A DNA stretch of 35,590 bases from contig JAEYRW010000132.1 in NCBI GenBank assembly GCA_023435435.1, positions 1-35,590 of the forward strand, written 5' to 3'. The notes beneath the pieces were generated by a model that saw only the letters and a list, made by a program, of their open reading frames with translations, made no database searches and was not told where the DNA came from. Of this stretch, positions 6,885 through 14,396 are shown one piece after another (the first letter of the stretch is position 1; each line of letters starts with the position of its first letter). The DNA is from Bacillota bacterium. Its GTDB lineage: Bacteria > Bacillota > Clostridia > Christensenellales > Aristaeellaceae. Both the position numbers and the translations under genes were made by a program.

Positions 6885-8060
6885 TCAGTAGTTTTCCTTG
6901 CGCACCTCGAAGTAGCTCTGGGCGTAGCCGCAGACGGGGCAGACCTCGGGGGCTTTTTTGCCCATGACGAGATGTCCGCAGATGCGGCACTCCCACATGG
7001 CTTCCTCGCCCTTTTCAAAGACCTTTTGCATTTCGACGTTTTTGAGCAGCGCGCGGTAACGCTCCTCGTGGGCCTTTTCGATGGCCGCAACGCGGCGGAA
7101 GCGCGCGGCCAGGTCCGGGAAGCCTTCGTCCTCGGCGTCCCTGGCGAAGCCCTCGTACATATCCGTCCACTCGTAATGCTCGCCTTCGGCGGCGGCCAAA
7201 AGATTCGCGGCGGTTTTGCCGAGACCGCCCAGGGCCTCAAACCAGATGCGCGCGTGCTCCTGCTCGTTGCGCGCGGTCTTGAGGAAGAGCTCGGCGAGCT
7301 GGTCGTAGCCTTCGCCCTGGGCGATGTGCGCGAAATAGGTATACTTGTTGCGCGCCTGGCTCTCGCCCGCGAAGGCGTCGTGAAGGTTTTTCTCGGTCTT
7401 TGTGCCCGCGTAGGGATTCGCGGCGGCCTTTTCTTCCTCAATCCGGACGAACTTGGACGCCGGCTGCTTGCAGCGCGGGCACTTGAAGTCGTCGGTCATG
7501 GGTCCCTCGTGTATGTATCCGCACACCGTGCAGCGCCATTTTTCCATTGTCTTTTCCTCCTGTTTTTCATTCTCGTTGGGTCTGATATTCCGCAAAAGCT
7601 CGAGCACGGCCTCGCGGGGGAATCCCTCGGCATGCTCCCGCTCGAGGATGCCAATCAAAAACGCGCGGGCGTTCCCGCTCTGGGGCAGCATGAAGCCGGC
7701 CTCCCGCAGCGCGTCTTCCGCCATGAACCGGTTCGATTTGGCGACGGCTTCGGCGATCTGGCGCGCCACCGGATCGTCCGTCTCCGCGGCGATCCGCCTG
7801 GCCACGGCCTCCTGCCCGGCCTTGGATGCCGCGAGGGCGCGCAAAGCCGCCGCCACGGCGTCGCTCTTGGGCTGCTGCGGGGGGTATTCCTCCGGCACCA
7901 TGGAGATGGCGTGGGAGGGGCACGAGAGCGCGCACTGGCCGCAGCCGACGCACTTCGCCGCGTCGATCTGCCCGGTCTCGGTGTCCGTCGCGCCCGTGGG
8001 GCAGACGTACAGGCAAAGGCAGTCCTTGGTGCATAGTCTGATGTTTCGTACGGCGTGCAT
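6885..8060 (-). CDS. Ferredoxin-rubrerythrin fusion (2[4Fe-4S] plus rubredoxin-rubrerythrin-rubredoxin)
   Basis: One open frame of 391 residues. Residues 1-50 carry two [4Fe-4S] motifs (CTKDCLCLYVCP and CVGCGQCALSCP). Residues 50-171 are a helical region. From Met172 follows a full rubrerythrin: an N-terminal rubredoxin knuckle pair (CTVCGYIHEG, CPRC), the four-helix diiron domain with ligand motifs ESQARNKY, NEQEHARIW and IEKAHEERY, and a C-terminal knuckle pair (CRICGHLVMG, CPVCGYAQSYFEV). Rubrerythrins reduce hydrogen peroxide, and the ferredoxin part would supply electrons within the same chain. The start at 8060 has AAGGAGG, which overlaps the stop of the preceding gene. A strong internal ribosome site precedes Met172, so a shorter 220-residue rubrerythrin may also be made. 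Confidence 0.85.
   Translation of the reverse strand: MHAVRNIRLCTKDCLCLYVCPTGATDTETGQIDAAKCVGCGQCALSCPSHAISMVPEEYPPQQPKSDAVAAALRALAASKAGQEAVARRIAAETDDPVARQIAEAVAKSNRFMAEDALREAGFMLPQSGNARAFLIGILEREHAEGFPREAVLELLRNIRPNENEKQEEKTMEKWRCTVCGYIHEGPMTDDFKCPRCKQPASKFVRIEEEKAAANPYAGTKTEKNLHDAFAGESQARNKYTYFAHIAQGEGYDQLAELFLKTARNEQEHARIWFEALGGLGKTAANLLAAAEGEHYEWTDMYEGFARDAEDEGFPDLAARFRRVAAIEKAHEERYRALLKNVEMQKVFEKGEEAMWECRICGHLVMGKKAPEVCPVCGYAQSYFEVRKENY
7545..7561 (-). promoter_or_regulatory. Internal Shine-Dalgarno and start codon for a stand-alone rubrerythrin
   Basis: Within the fusion frame the minus strand reads AGGAGG (7561-7556), 8 bases, then ATG (7547-7545). This is as good a site as any in the window. 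The ferredoxin frame reads straight through it as NEKQEEKTM without a stop. It would yield a 220-residue rubrerythrin. Confidence 0.6.
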
Positions 8061-8064
8061 ATTT

Positions 8065-8721
8065 TTACCTCCTTGCCACCTGCGCGATCTTGAGGCCCGG
8101 CACCTTGCAGACGGGGCAGATTTCCGGCGGATTGAGCCCCACGTAGACAAAGCCGCAGATTTCGCAGACGAAAACGTTCGTGTGTTTGATGACCTCCGGT
8201 TCCCGCTCGTAGCGCGCGAGGAGGGAGGAAAGAATCTTCGTCACCTTCTCGTTCCACGTCACGGCCCGCAGCGCCCCCCGGTCCGCCTTCGCCCCGCTCA
8301 CCGCGCGCGCCGCGGGAAGGGCGGAAGAAAGGTCGCGCTCGATGAGCGCCGTGAGCGCGGAAAAGTCGCCCTGCTGGGCGGGCGCCGCCCTGTCCGCGTA
8401 GTAGTCCGCCAACTGCCTGAACAAATCAGCCTCCCGGGCGAGGTACTGCTTCTCGCAGCCGCGCGCCAGATTCGAGCATACCGCGCTCAGCTCGAGGTTT
8501 GACATCTCGCGCGGCTCGTGTTCCTCGACGGGAACGGGCGCGGGTTTCGGAGCCGCCTGCGCGCCGCCTTCGGGACGGAATTCCGCCTTTGCCGCGCCGC
8601 AGAGGGGGCAGACCCAATCGTCCGGCAAATCTTCCCATCCGGTGCCCGGCGCGATGCCCGCGTCCGGGATGCCCGCGGCCTCGTCGTATGCGTAGCCGCA
8701 GACGGAGCATATGTATTTCAT
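8065..8721 (-). CDS. Double-rubredoxin protein with a helical middle domain
   Basis: A 218-residue protein. Residues 1-50 form a canonical rubredoxin (Cys5, Cys8, Cys38, Cys41, with WEDLPDDWVCP). A Pro/Ala linker and a helical stretch (about 72-170) follow. The C-terminus has a second knuckle pair (CEICGFVYVG and CPVCKVPGLKI) like the tail of rubrerythrin. The middle segment has no ExxH diiron ligands, so it is not a working rubrerythrin. It is probably a redox shuttle to the ferredoxin-rubrerythrin encoded 4 bases downstream; the two are translationally coupled because the next gene's AGGAGG overlaps this TAA. The start at 8721 follows AAGGAGGTCGGTGAAAC. Confidence 0.8.
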   Translation of the reverse strand: MKYICSVCGYAYDEAAGIPDAGIAPGTGWEDLPDDWVCPLCGAAKAEFRPEGGAQAAPKPAPVPVEEHEPREMSNLELSAVCSNLARGCEKQYLAREADLFRQLADYYADRAAPAQQGDFSALTALIERDLSSALPAARAVSGAKADRGALRAVTWNEKVTKILSSLLARYEREPEVIKHTNVFVCEICGFVYVGLNPPEICPVCKVPGLKIAQVARR

Positions 8722-8866
8722 GTTTCACCGACCTCCTTGCTGGTTACTGACATATGAGGTTAGTCTTATCTTACTCTATTTTGGGCGATTCGGAAAGTCC
8801 TTTTCGCAATATTTGGGCGGAATTGACTGTTCCGCGCATGAAAAGGGCCGCAAACACAAAAATTAC

Positions 8867-8895
8867 TTGACAAGGGCGGTTCGATATAATATCAT
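8867..8895 (+). promoter_or_regulatory. Strong sigma-A promoter for the structured RNA and polyamine operon
   Basis: A perfect TTGACA (8867-8872), 17 bases, then TATCAT (8890-8895). A TATAAT overlaps at 8885-8890 but is only 12 bases from the -35. Transcription should begin near 8902. I see no other promoter before speD. Confidence 0.75.
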
Positions 8896-8901
8896 GCAAG
8901 T

Positions 8902-9245
8902 GCTTCACGCCGTATGTTCGGCGAGGACTTACTGACCCGTTTCGCCCCCGGGGCGGGACAAAGGCCATGCGGACAGCCGGGTCAACTGCCGAAGGTAGGG
9001 CGGTTCCCTACATTATTGATTGCGTTCAGAGCGCAACTTTTATGAGTTGGCTGCTTAACAGCCAGTTGGTTACTTCATAACCAAGTGTACCTGGTACACG
9101 CTTGTGAAACGGTCAATAAGAGTAGTAAAAGTAAGTTCTTACTGTATAGACTCTAACGAATGAAGGCGGAGCATGGAAACCCATGCGTATGCCCTAAAGA
9201 CTGCGAATCGAGATGTGCCACAGTGCGCTGTGTACATCTTTTTTT
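8902..9245 (+). ncRNA. Structured RNA of about 345 nt upstream of the polyamine operon
   Basis: No credible gene lies here, but the stretch is full of base pairing. GGACTTACT (8925-8933) can pair with AGTAAGTTC (9130-9138) over 9 bases, closing a domain of about 214 nt. Inside are TGACCCG/CGGGTCA (8933-8939 with 8978-8984), GTAGGG/CCCTAC (8996-9010), TTGCG/CGCAA, TGGCTG/CAGCCA, GGTTA/TAACC and GTGTAC/GTACAC hairpins. A GCATGG/CCATGC hairpin (9171-9186) and an intrinsic terminator follow. It can be a stand-alone RNA or a leader that attenuates the operon, since the speD ribosome site begins only about 6 bases after the T run. The size of the closed domain and its position are compatible with the raiA RNA class of Gram-positives, but I cannot confirm membership. 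It is neither tmRNA nor RNase P RNA by motif. Confidence 0.65.
9211..9245 (+). terminator. Intrinsic terminator ending the structured RNA
   Basis: AGATGT/ACATCT and the inner CACAG/CTGTG form a stem with a TGCG loop, followed by seven T. It stands between the leader and the speD ribosome site, so operon expression depends on read-through. Confidence 0.8.
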
Positions 9246-9264
9246 GTTGCGGAGGGGGAGAAGC

Positions 9265-10035
9265 ATGGCCGAGAAGCTGAAACTGTACGGGTTCAACAAC
9301 TTAACGAAGTCCCTGAGCTTCAACATCTACGACATTTGCTACGCGAAATCGGCGCGGGAGCAGCAGGACTATATCAAGTACATCAACGAGCAGTACAACT
9401 CCGAGCGCCTCACCGCCATCCTGGAGCGGCTCACCGAGATGATCGGCGCCATCGTCCTGAACATCTCCAAGCAGGATTACGAGCCCCAGGGCGCGTCGGT
9501 GACATTCCTCATCGCCGAGGAATCCATGGCGAAAAACCGTTCGGGGGAAACGGTGGTTGGCCATCTGGACAAGAGTCACGTGACCGTCCACACCTATCCG
9601 GAGTATCATCCCGAGACCTCCATCGCCACCTTCCGGGTGGACATCGACGTCGCCACCTGCGGGGAGATCACGCCGCTTTCGACGCTGGATTTTCTGCTGG
9701 CCTCGTTTGATTCGGACATCATCACCCTCGATTACCGCGTGCGCGGCTTTACGCGCGACATGAGCGGCAGAAAGCTGTTCATGGACCACCAAATGACCTC
9801 GATTCAGGACTACATTGACGACAAGACATTGGAAAAGTACGACGCCATCGACGTCAACGTTTACCAGTCCAACATTTTCCATACGAAGATGCTCATCAAG
9901 GACATCCAGCTTCAGAACTACCTCTTCAATTCCGACGTTTATGAGATTCCGCCCAAGATCCGGCTCAACATCACAAACGCGCTGCGCCGCGAGATGATCG
10001 AGATCTTCAGCGGAACCAACATCTACGAAGCATAG
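9265..10035 (+). CDS. speD: S-adenosylmethionine decarboxylase proenzyme
   Basis: A 256-residue pyruvoyl enzyme that decarboxylates AdoMet to supply the aminopropyl donor for spermidine. It matches the E. coli-type enzyme closely from the start: KLKLYGFNNLTKSLSFNIYD, QDYEPQGASVTFLI, TLDYRVRGFTRD and DVNVYQSNIFHTKM. The self-cleavage site is HLDKSHVTVHTYPE, with Ser104 becoming the pyruvoyl group after the Lys103-Ser104 break. Length is normal for this class. The start at 9265 follows GGAGGGGGAGAAGC; a longer frame from 9160 would run through the terminator and has no homology. It is the first gene of the polyamine operon, and the next gene starts 12 bases after its stop. Confidence 0.95.
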   Translation: MAEKLKLYGFNNLTKSLSFNIYDICYAKSAREQQDYIKYINEQYNSERLTAILERLTEMIGAIVLNISKQDYEPQGASVTFLIAEESMAKNRSGETVVGHLDKSHVTVHTYPEYHPETSIATFRVDIDVATCGEITPLSTLDFLLASFDSDIITLDYRVRGFTRDMSGRKLFMDHQMTSIQDYIDDKTLEKYDAIDVNVYQSNIFHTKMLIKDIQLQNYLFNSDVYEIPPKIRLNITNALRREMIEIFSGTNIYEA

Positions 10036-10047
10036 GAGGACAGTGCC

Positions 10048-11496
10048 TTGGATCAGAACCGCGCGCCCATACTGGAGGCGCTCGAGGGAATGAAGGATTC
10101 CCGGCTCGTGCCCTTCGACGTGCCGGGCCACAAGCGGGGCAAGGGAAACCCGGCGCTTCTGGAGTTTCTGGGTGAAAAATGCCTGTCGGTGGACGTCAAC
10201 TCCATGAAGCCCCTCGATAACCTCTGCCACCCTACGGGGGTCATCGCCCAGGCGGAGGCGCTGGCGGCCGAAGCGTTTTCGGCGGCGAACGCGTTTTTCA
10301 TGGTGGGGGGCACCACCTCCGCCGTGCAGGCCATGATTCTTTCCTCGGTGAAGGCGGGGGAGAAGATCATTCTGCCGCGCAACGTGCACCAGTCGGTGAT
10401 CAACGCGCTGGTTCTGTCAGGCGCGATCCCGATTTACGTCAATCCCCAGACCAACAGGCGGCTGGGCATCGCGCTGGGCATGCGCATCGAGGACGTCGCG
10501 CGCGCCATTTCCGAAAATCCGGACGCCAAGGCCCTGCTCGTCAACAATCCCACCTATTATGGCGTGTGCTCGGACATCAAGACCATCGTCCGGCTCGCCC
10601 ACGAGAAAAACATCCGCGTGCTGGCCGACGAGGCCCACGGCACCCACTTCTATTTCGGGCAGGATATGCCGCCCTCGGCCATGGCGGCGGGCGCGGACAT
10701 GGCGGCGGTGTCCATGCACAAGTCGGGCGGGTCTCTTACCCAGAGCTCGATTCTTCTGTGCGGCAAAAACGTCAACGCCCACTACGTCCGCCAGATCATC
10801 AACCTCACCCAGACCACCAGCGGTTCCTACCTTCTGCTCTCGAGCCTGGATATCTCCCGCAGGAACCTCGCGCTGGACGGCGTCGCGATTTTCGAAAAGG
10901 TGAAGCGGTTTTCCGGCTACGCCCGCGCGGAGATCAACCTCATCGGCGACTACTACGCCTACGGGCGGGAGCTCAACAACGGCGACAGCGTGTTCGACTT
11001 CGACGAGACCAAGCTCTCGGTGAACACCCTTGCAATCGGGCTGGCGGGCATCGAGGTGGCGGACATCCTGCGCGACAAGTTCGACATCCAGATCGAATTC
11101 GGCGATCTGGGCAACATACTCGCCTACATCTCCGTGGGCGACAAGACCAAGAACATTGAGCGGCTCATCAGCGCGCTGGGCGAAATCCGCCGGCTTTACA
11201 AGCGCGATAAGGTGGGCATGCTGGAGACGGAGTACATCAGTCCCGCCGTGGTCGCGTCCCCCCGCGCCGCGTTTTACGCGAAGAAAAAGAGCCTGCCGCT
11301 TGCGGACTGCGCGGGGGAGGTTTCGGGCGAGTTCGTCATGAGCTATCCGCCGGGCATTCCCATCCTCGCGCCCGGCGAGCGCGTGACCAGGGAGATCGCG
11401 GAATACATCCGCTACGCCCGGGATAAGGGCTGCGTCATCACCGGTCCCGAGGCCATGGACGCAAGCAGGCTCAATGTGTTGGAGGAAACGAAATGA
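10048..11496 (+). CDS. speA: Arginine decarboxylase (PLP, Orn/Lys/Arg decarboxylase family)
   Basis: A 482-residue fold-type I PLP enzyme of the B. subtilis SpeA kind, shorter than the wing-domain inducible decarboxylases. Visible motifs are FDVPGHKRGKG at the N-terminus, MVGGTTSAVQAMIL, the PLP-face VLADEAHGTHFYF, and SMHKSGGSLTQ with the Schiff-base Lys225. The C-terminal SYPPGIPILAPGE box is typical of the family. The agmatinase two genes later argues for arginine as substrate, giving agmatine; lysine or ornithine cannot be excluded from sequence alone. The start is TTG at 10048, 7 bases after AGGAGGA. Its end overlaps speE by 4 bases. Confidence 0.88.
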   Translation: MDQNRAPILEALEGMKDSRLVPFDVPGHKRGKGNPALLEFLGEKCLSVDVNSMKPLDNLCHPTGVIAQAEALAAEAFSAANAFFMVGGTTSAVQAMILSSVKAGEKIILPRNVHQSVINALVLSGAIPIYVNPQTNRRLGIALGMRIEDVARAISENPDAKALLVNNPTYYGVCSDIKTIVRLAHEKNIRVLADEAHGTHFYFGQDMPPSAMAAGADMAAVSMHKSGGSLTQSSILLCGKNVNAHYVRQIINLTQTTSGSYLLLSSLDISRRNLALDGVAIFEKVKRFSGYARAEINLIGDYYAYGRELNNGDSVFDFDETKLSVNTLAIGLAGIEVADILRDKFDIQIEFGDLGNILAYISVGDKTKNIERLISALGEIRRLYKRDKVGMLETEYISPAVVASPRAAFYAKKKSLPLADCAGEVSGEFVMSYPPGIPILAPGERVTREIAEYIRYARDKGCVITGPEAMDASRLNVLEETK

Positions 11497-12350
11497 TGGA
11501 CGATCTTTGGTACAGCGAATATCACGCGCCGGGCGTCCGGCTTTCCATTCAGGTAAAATCCCAGCTGCACACCGAGGAAAGCGACTATCAGGCCATCGCG
11601 GTGTACGATTCTCCGGAATTCGGGCGGTTTCTGACGCTGGACGGCGTGCTCATGCTCACCGAGCGCGACGAGTTCATCTATCACGAAATGATCGTGCACG
11701 TGCCCATGGCGGTGAACCCGGAGATCAAAAAAATACTGGTCATCGGCGCGGGCGACGGCGGCGTGGCCCGGGAGCTTTCCAAGTACAGAACCGTGGAACA
11801 GATCGACATCGTGGAGATCGACCGCCGGGTTGTGGAGGTCTGCAAGGAATTTCTGCCGCTCACCGCGTGCGGCTTTTCCGATCCGCGGGTCAACCTCGTG
11901 TACGCCGACGGTCTCAAGCACGTGCGCCACGTGGAAAACGCGTACGATCTGGTGATTGTGGATTCCACCGACCCCTCCGGTCCCGGCGAGGTACTGTTCA
12001 CCAAGGAGTTTTACGGCTCCTGCATGAACGCGCTCACCGAAACCGGCATCCTCGTCAACCAGCACGAAAGCCCGTTCTACCGGGAGGACGCGAAGGCCAT
12101 GCGCTTCGCCCACCGCCGCATCCTGTCCGCGTTCCCGTTGGGCAAGGTGTATCAGGCCCACATCCCCACCTATCCGTCCGGCCATTGGCTGTTCGGATTT
12201 GCGTCCAAGGGCATCCACCCGGTGCGCGATTTGGACGACGGCAGGTGGAACGGTCTCGGCATCGAGACGAAGTACTATAATACCAACCTCCACCGGGGCG
12301 CGTTCGCCTTGCCCAACTACGTCGAGGAGATGCTGAAGCGCGATGAATAA
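11493..12350 (+). CDS. speE: Polyamine aminopropyltransferase (spermidine synthase)
   Basis: A 285-residue enzyme that transfers the aminopropyl group of decarboxylated AdoMet to putrescine. The N-terminal beta domain (LWYSEYHAPGVRLSIQV, FGRFLTLDGVLMLTERDEFIYHEM) and the Rossmann core VIGAGDGGVARELSKY are standard. The catalytic loop VDSTDPSGPG is intact, and the gate region HIPTYPSGHWLFGFAS is present. Normal length. The start overlaps the speA stop (ATGA) with GGAGGAAACGAA upstream, and its end overlaps speB by 8 bases, which implies coupled translation. Its amine acceptor is expected to be putrescine from SpeA and SpeB. Confidence 0.93.
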   Translation: MMDDLWYSEYHAPGVRLSIQVKSQLHTEESDYQAIAVYDSPEFGRFLTLDGVLMLTERDEFIYHEMIVHVPMAVNPEIKKILVIGAGDGGVARELSKYRTVEQIDIVEIDRRVVEVCKEFLPLTACGFSDPRVNLVYADGLKHVRHVENAYDLVIVDSTDPSGPGEVLFTKEFYGSCMNALTETGILVNQHESPFYREDAKAMRFAHRRILSAFPLGKVYQAHIPTYPSGHWLFGFASKGIHPVRDLDDGRWNGLGIETKYYNTNLHRGAFALPNYVEEMLKRDE

Positions 12351-13185
12351 GAATGTTCAGACATTCATCGGCTGTGACGCCGACTACGCCGAGGCGCGGA
12401 TCGCCCTTTACGGTGCGCCCTTCGACGGCACGACCTCGTTTCGCCCCGGCACGCGCTTCGGTCCCCAGGCCATGCGCGCCGAGTCCTTCGGCATCGAAAC
12501 CTACTCGCCCTACGTGGACAAAGACCTCCTTGACATGCGCGTGTTTGACGCGGGCGACCTCGAACTGCCCTTCGGGAGCCCCGAAAAGGCGCTTTCCATG
12601 ATCGAGGAAGCCGCCGCGCGCATCCTCGCGGACGGAAAAATCCCCTTCCTCATCGGCGGCGAGCATCTTGTGACTCTGGGCGCGGCCCGCGCCGTTGCGG
12701 CGAAATACCCGGACGTCTGCTTCGTCCACCTGGACGCCCACGCCGACCTGCGGGACGACTACATCGGCGAAAAGCTTTCCCATGCCTCGGTGCTCCGGCG
12801 CGTGTGGGACATGGTGGGCGACGGACGCATCTACCAGTTCGGCATCCGCTCCGGCGATCGGGACGAATTCCAATTCGCCCGGGCGCACACGGAGCTTTAC
12901 CCCTTCGGGTTGAGCGACTTTGGGCAGGCGGTGGCCGCGCTGCAAGGCCGCCCGGTCTACTTCACCCTGGACCTCGACGTGCTGGATCCCTCGGTCTTCC
13001 CCGGCACCGGCACCCCGGAGCCCGGCGGCGCGACGTTCCGGGAGCTTCTGGACGCCGTGCACGCACTGCACAACCTGAACATCGTCGGCTGCGACGTGGT
13101 GGAGCTTTCGCCGCACTACGACCAGAGCGGTGCCTCTACCGCCGCCGCCTGCAAAATCGTCCGTGAAATACTGCTTCAACTGTGA
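12343..13185 (+). CDS. speB: Agmatinase
   Basis: A 280-residue ureohydrolase that splits agmatine to putrescine and urea. The dimanganese ligands are all present: GGEHLVTLG, HLDAHADLRDDY, and TLDLDVLDPSVFPGTGTPEPGG. The C-terminal VVELSPHYDQSGASTAAACKI is characteristic of agmatinases rather than arginases. It starts inside the last codons of speE and ends 11 bases before the next gene. It completes the arginine-agmatine-putrescine branch. Confidence 0.92.
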   Translation: MNKNVQTFIGCDADYAEARIALYGAPFDGTTSFRPGTRFGPQAMRAESFGIETYSPYVDKDLLDMRVFDAGDLELPFGSPEKALSMIEEAAARILADGKIPFLIGGEHLVTLGAARAVAAKYPDVCFVHLDAHADLRDDYIGEKLSHASVLRRVWDMVGDGRIYQFGIRSGDRDEFQFARAHTELYPFGLSDFGQAVAALQGRPVYFTLDLDVLDPSVFPGTGTPEPGGATFRELLDAVHALHNLNIVGCDVVELSPHYDQSGASTAAACKIVREILLQL

Positions 13186-13196
13186 GGAGGTCAAAA

Positions 13197-14396
13197 ATGG
13201 GAAAGTGCATGATCATCGGCTGCGGAGGCGTCGCCTCCGTCGCCATTCACAAGTGCTGCCAGAACAGCGATGTCTTTGAGGAGATCATGATCGCCAGCCG
13301 CACAAAGACCAAGTGCGACGCGCTCAAGGAAAAGCTCGGCGGCGGAAAGACCAGAATTCATACCGCCAGGGTGGACGCCGACAATGTGGACGAGCTTGTG
13401 GCGCTCATCGAGGATTTCAAGCCCGACGTGGTTTTGAACCTCGCGCTTCCGTATCAGGACCTCACCGTCATGGAGGCGTGCCTCAAAACCAAAACAAATT
13501 ACGTGGACACCGCCAACTACGAACCGCCTGAGACGGCCAAATTCGAGTATTCCTGGCAGTGGGCGTACAAGGAAAAGTTTGAAAAGGCCGGCATCTGCGC
13601 GCTGCTCGGCAGCGGCTTCGATCCGGGCGTCACCTCCGTGTTCTCCGCCTATGCCCAGAAACACCAGTTCGACGAGATTTCCGAAATCGACATCCTCGAC
13701 GCCAACGGGGGCGACCACGGCTATCCCTTCGCCACCAACTTCAACCCGGAGATCAACATCCGGGAGGTGACGGCCAAGGGCAGCTACTGGGAAAACGGCC
13801 ACTGGGTGGAAACCGAGCCCATGGAGATCAAGCGGGAGTACGACTTCGACCAAATCGGCAAAAAAGACATGTACCTTCTGCACCACGAGGAGATCGAGTC
13901 CCTGGCCCTCAACATCAAGGGCGTGAAGCGCATCCGCTTTTTCATGACATTCGGCCAGAGCTACCTCACGCACCTGAAGTGTCTCGAGAATGTGGGCATG
14001 ACCTCCATCAAACCCATCCTCTACGAGGGCAAGGAGATCATTCCCCTCCAGTTTTTGAAGGCCGTGCTGCCCGACCCCGCGTCCCTGGGCCCGCGCACCA
14101 AGGGCAAGACCAACATCGGCTGCATCTTCAAGGGCACGAAGGACGGCAAGGAAAAGACCTACTACCTCTACAACGTGTGCGACCATCAGGAATGCTACCG
14201 CGAGGTGGGGAGTCAGGCGATTTCCTACACCACCGGCGTTCCGGCGATGATCGGCGCCATGCTCGTCATGACGGGAAAGTGGCAAAAACCCGGCGTCTGG
14301 AACATGGAACAGTTTGATCCCGATCCCTTCATGGACGCGCTCAACAAGTGGGGCCTTCCGTGGGTCGAGGACTTCAACCCCGTGCTGGTGGACTGA
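13197..14396 (+). CDS. Carboxynorspermidine/carboxyspermidine dehydrogenase (saccharopine dehydrogenase family)
   Basis: A 399-residue NADPH-dependent enzyme that condenses aspartate semialdehyde with a diamine (putrescine or diaminopropane) to the carboxy-polyamine. The dinucleotide fold starts at once with KCMIIGCGGVASVAIHKC. DVVLNLALPYQDL, YVDTANYEPPE and GSGFDPGVTSVFSAYA follow the saccharopine-dehydrogenase pattern, and the C-terminal TTGVPAMIGAMLVMTG closes the fold. Pairing with nspC immediately downstream (one-base overlap TGATG) fixes the role within that family. The start at 13197 follows GAGGAGGTCAAAA; a start at 13182 would overlap speB and has no better site. Confidence 0.88.
   Translation: MGKCMIIGCGGVASVAIHKCCQNSDVFEEIMIASRTKTKCDALKEKLGGGKTRIHTARVDADNVDELVALIEDFKPDVVLNLALPYQDLTVMEACLKTKTNYVDTANYEPPETAKFEYSWQWAYKEKFEKAGICALLGSGFDPGVTSVFSAYAQKHQFDEISEIDILDANGGDHGYPFATNFNPEINIREVTAKGSYWENGHWVETEPMEIKREYDFDQIGKKDMYLLHHEEIESLALNIKGVKRIRFFMTFGQSYLTHLKCLENVGMTSIKPILYEGKEIIPLQFLKAVLPDPASLGPRTKGKTNIGCIFKGTKDGKEKTYYLYNVCDHQECYREVGSQAISYTTGVPAMIGAMLVMTGKWQKPGVWNMEQFDPDPFMDALNKWGLPWVEDFNPVLVD

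Noticed and set aside
8902..9245. tmRNA or RNase P RNA as the identity of the leader RNA
   Set aside because: No tRNA-like ends or tag for tmRNA, and none of the RNase P core motifs; the real tmRNA is at 33686-34034.
9160..9264. Upstream extension of speD from an ATG at 9160
   Set aside because: It would translate through the hairpin and the intrinsic terminator; the ATG at 9265 has GGAGGGGGAG and matches the family start.
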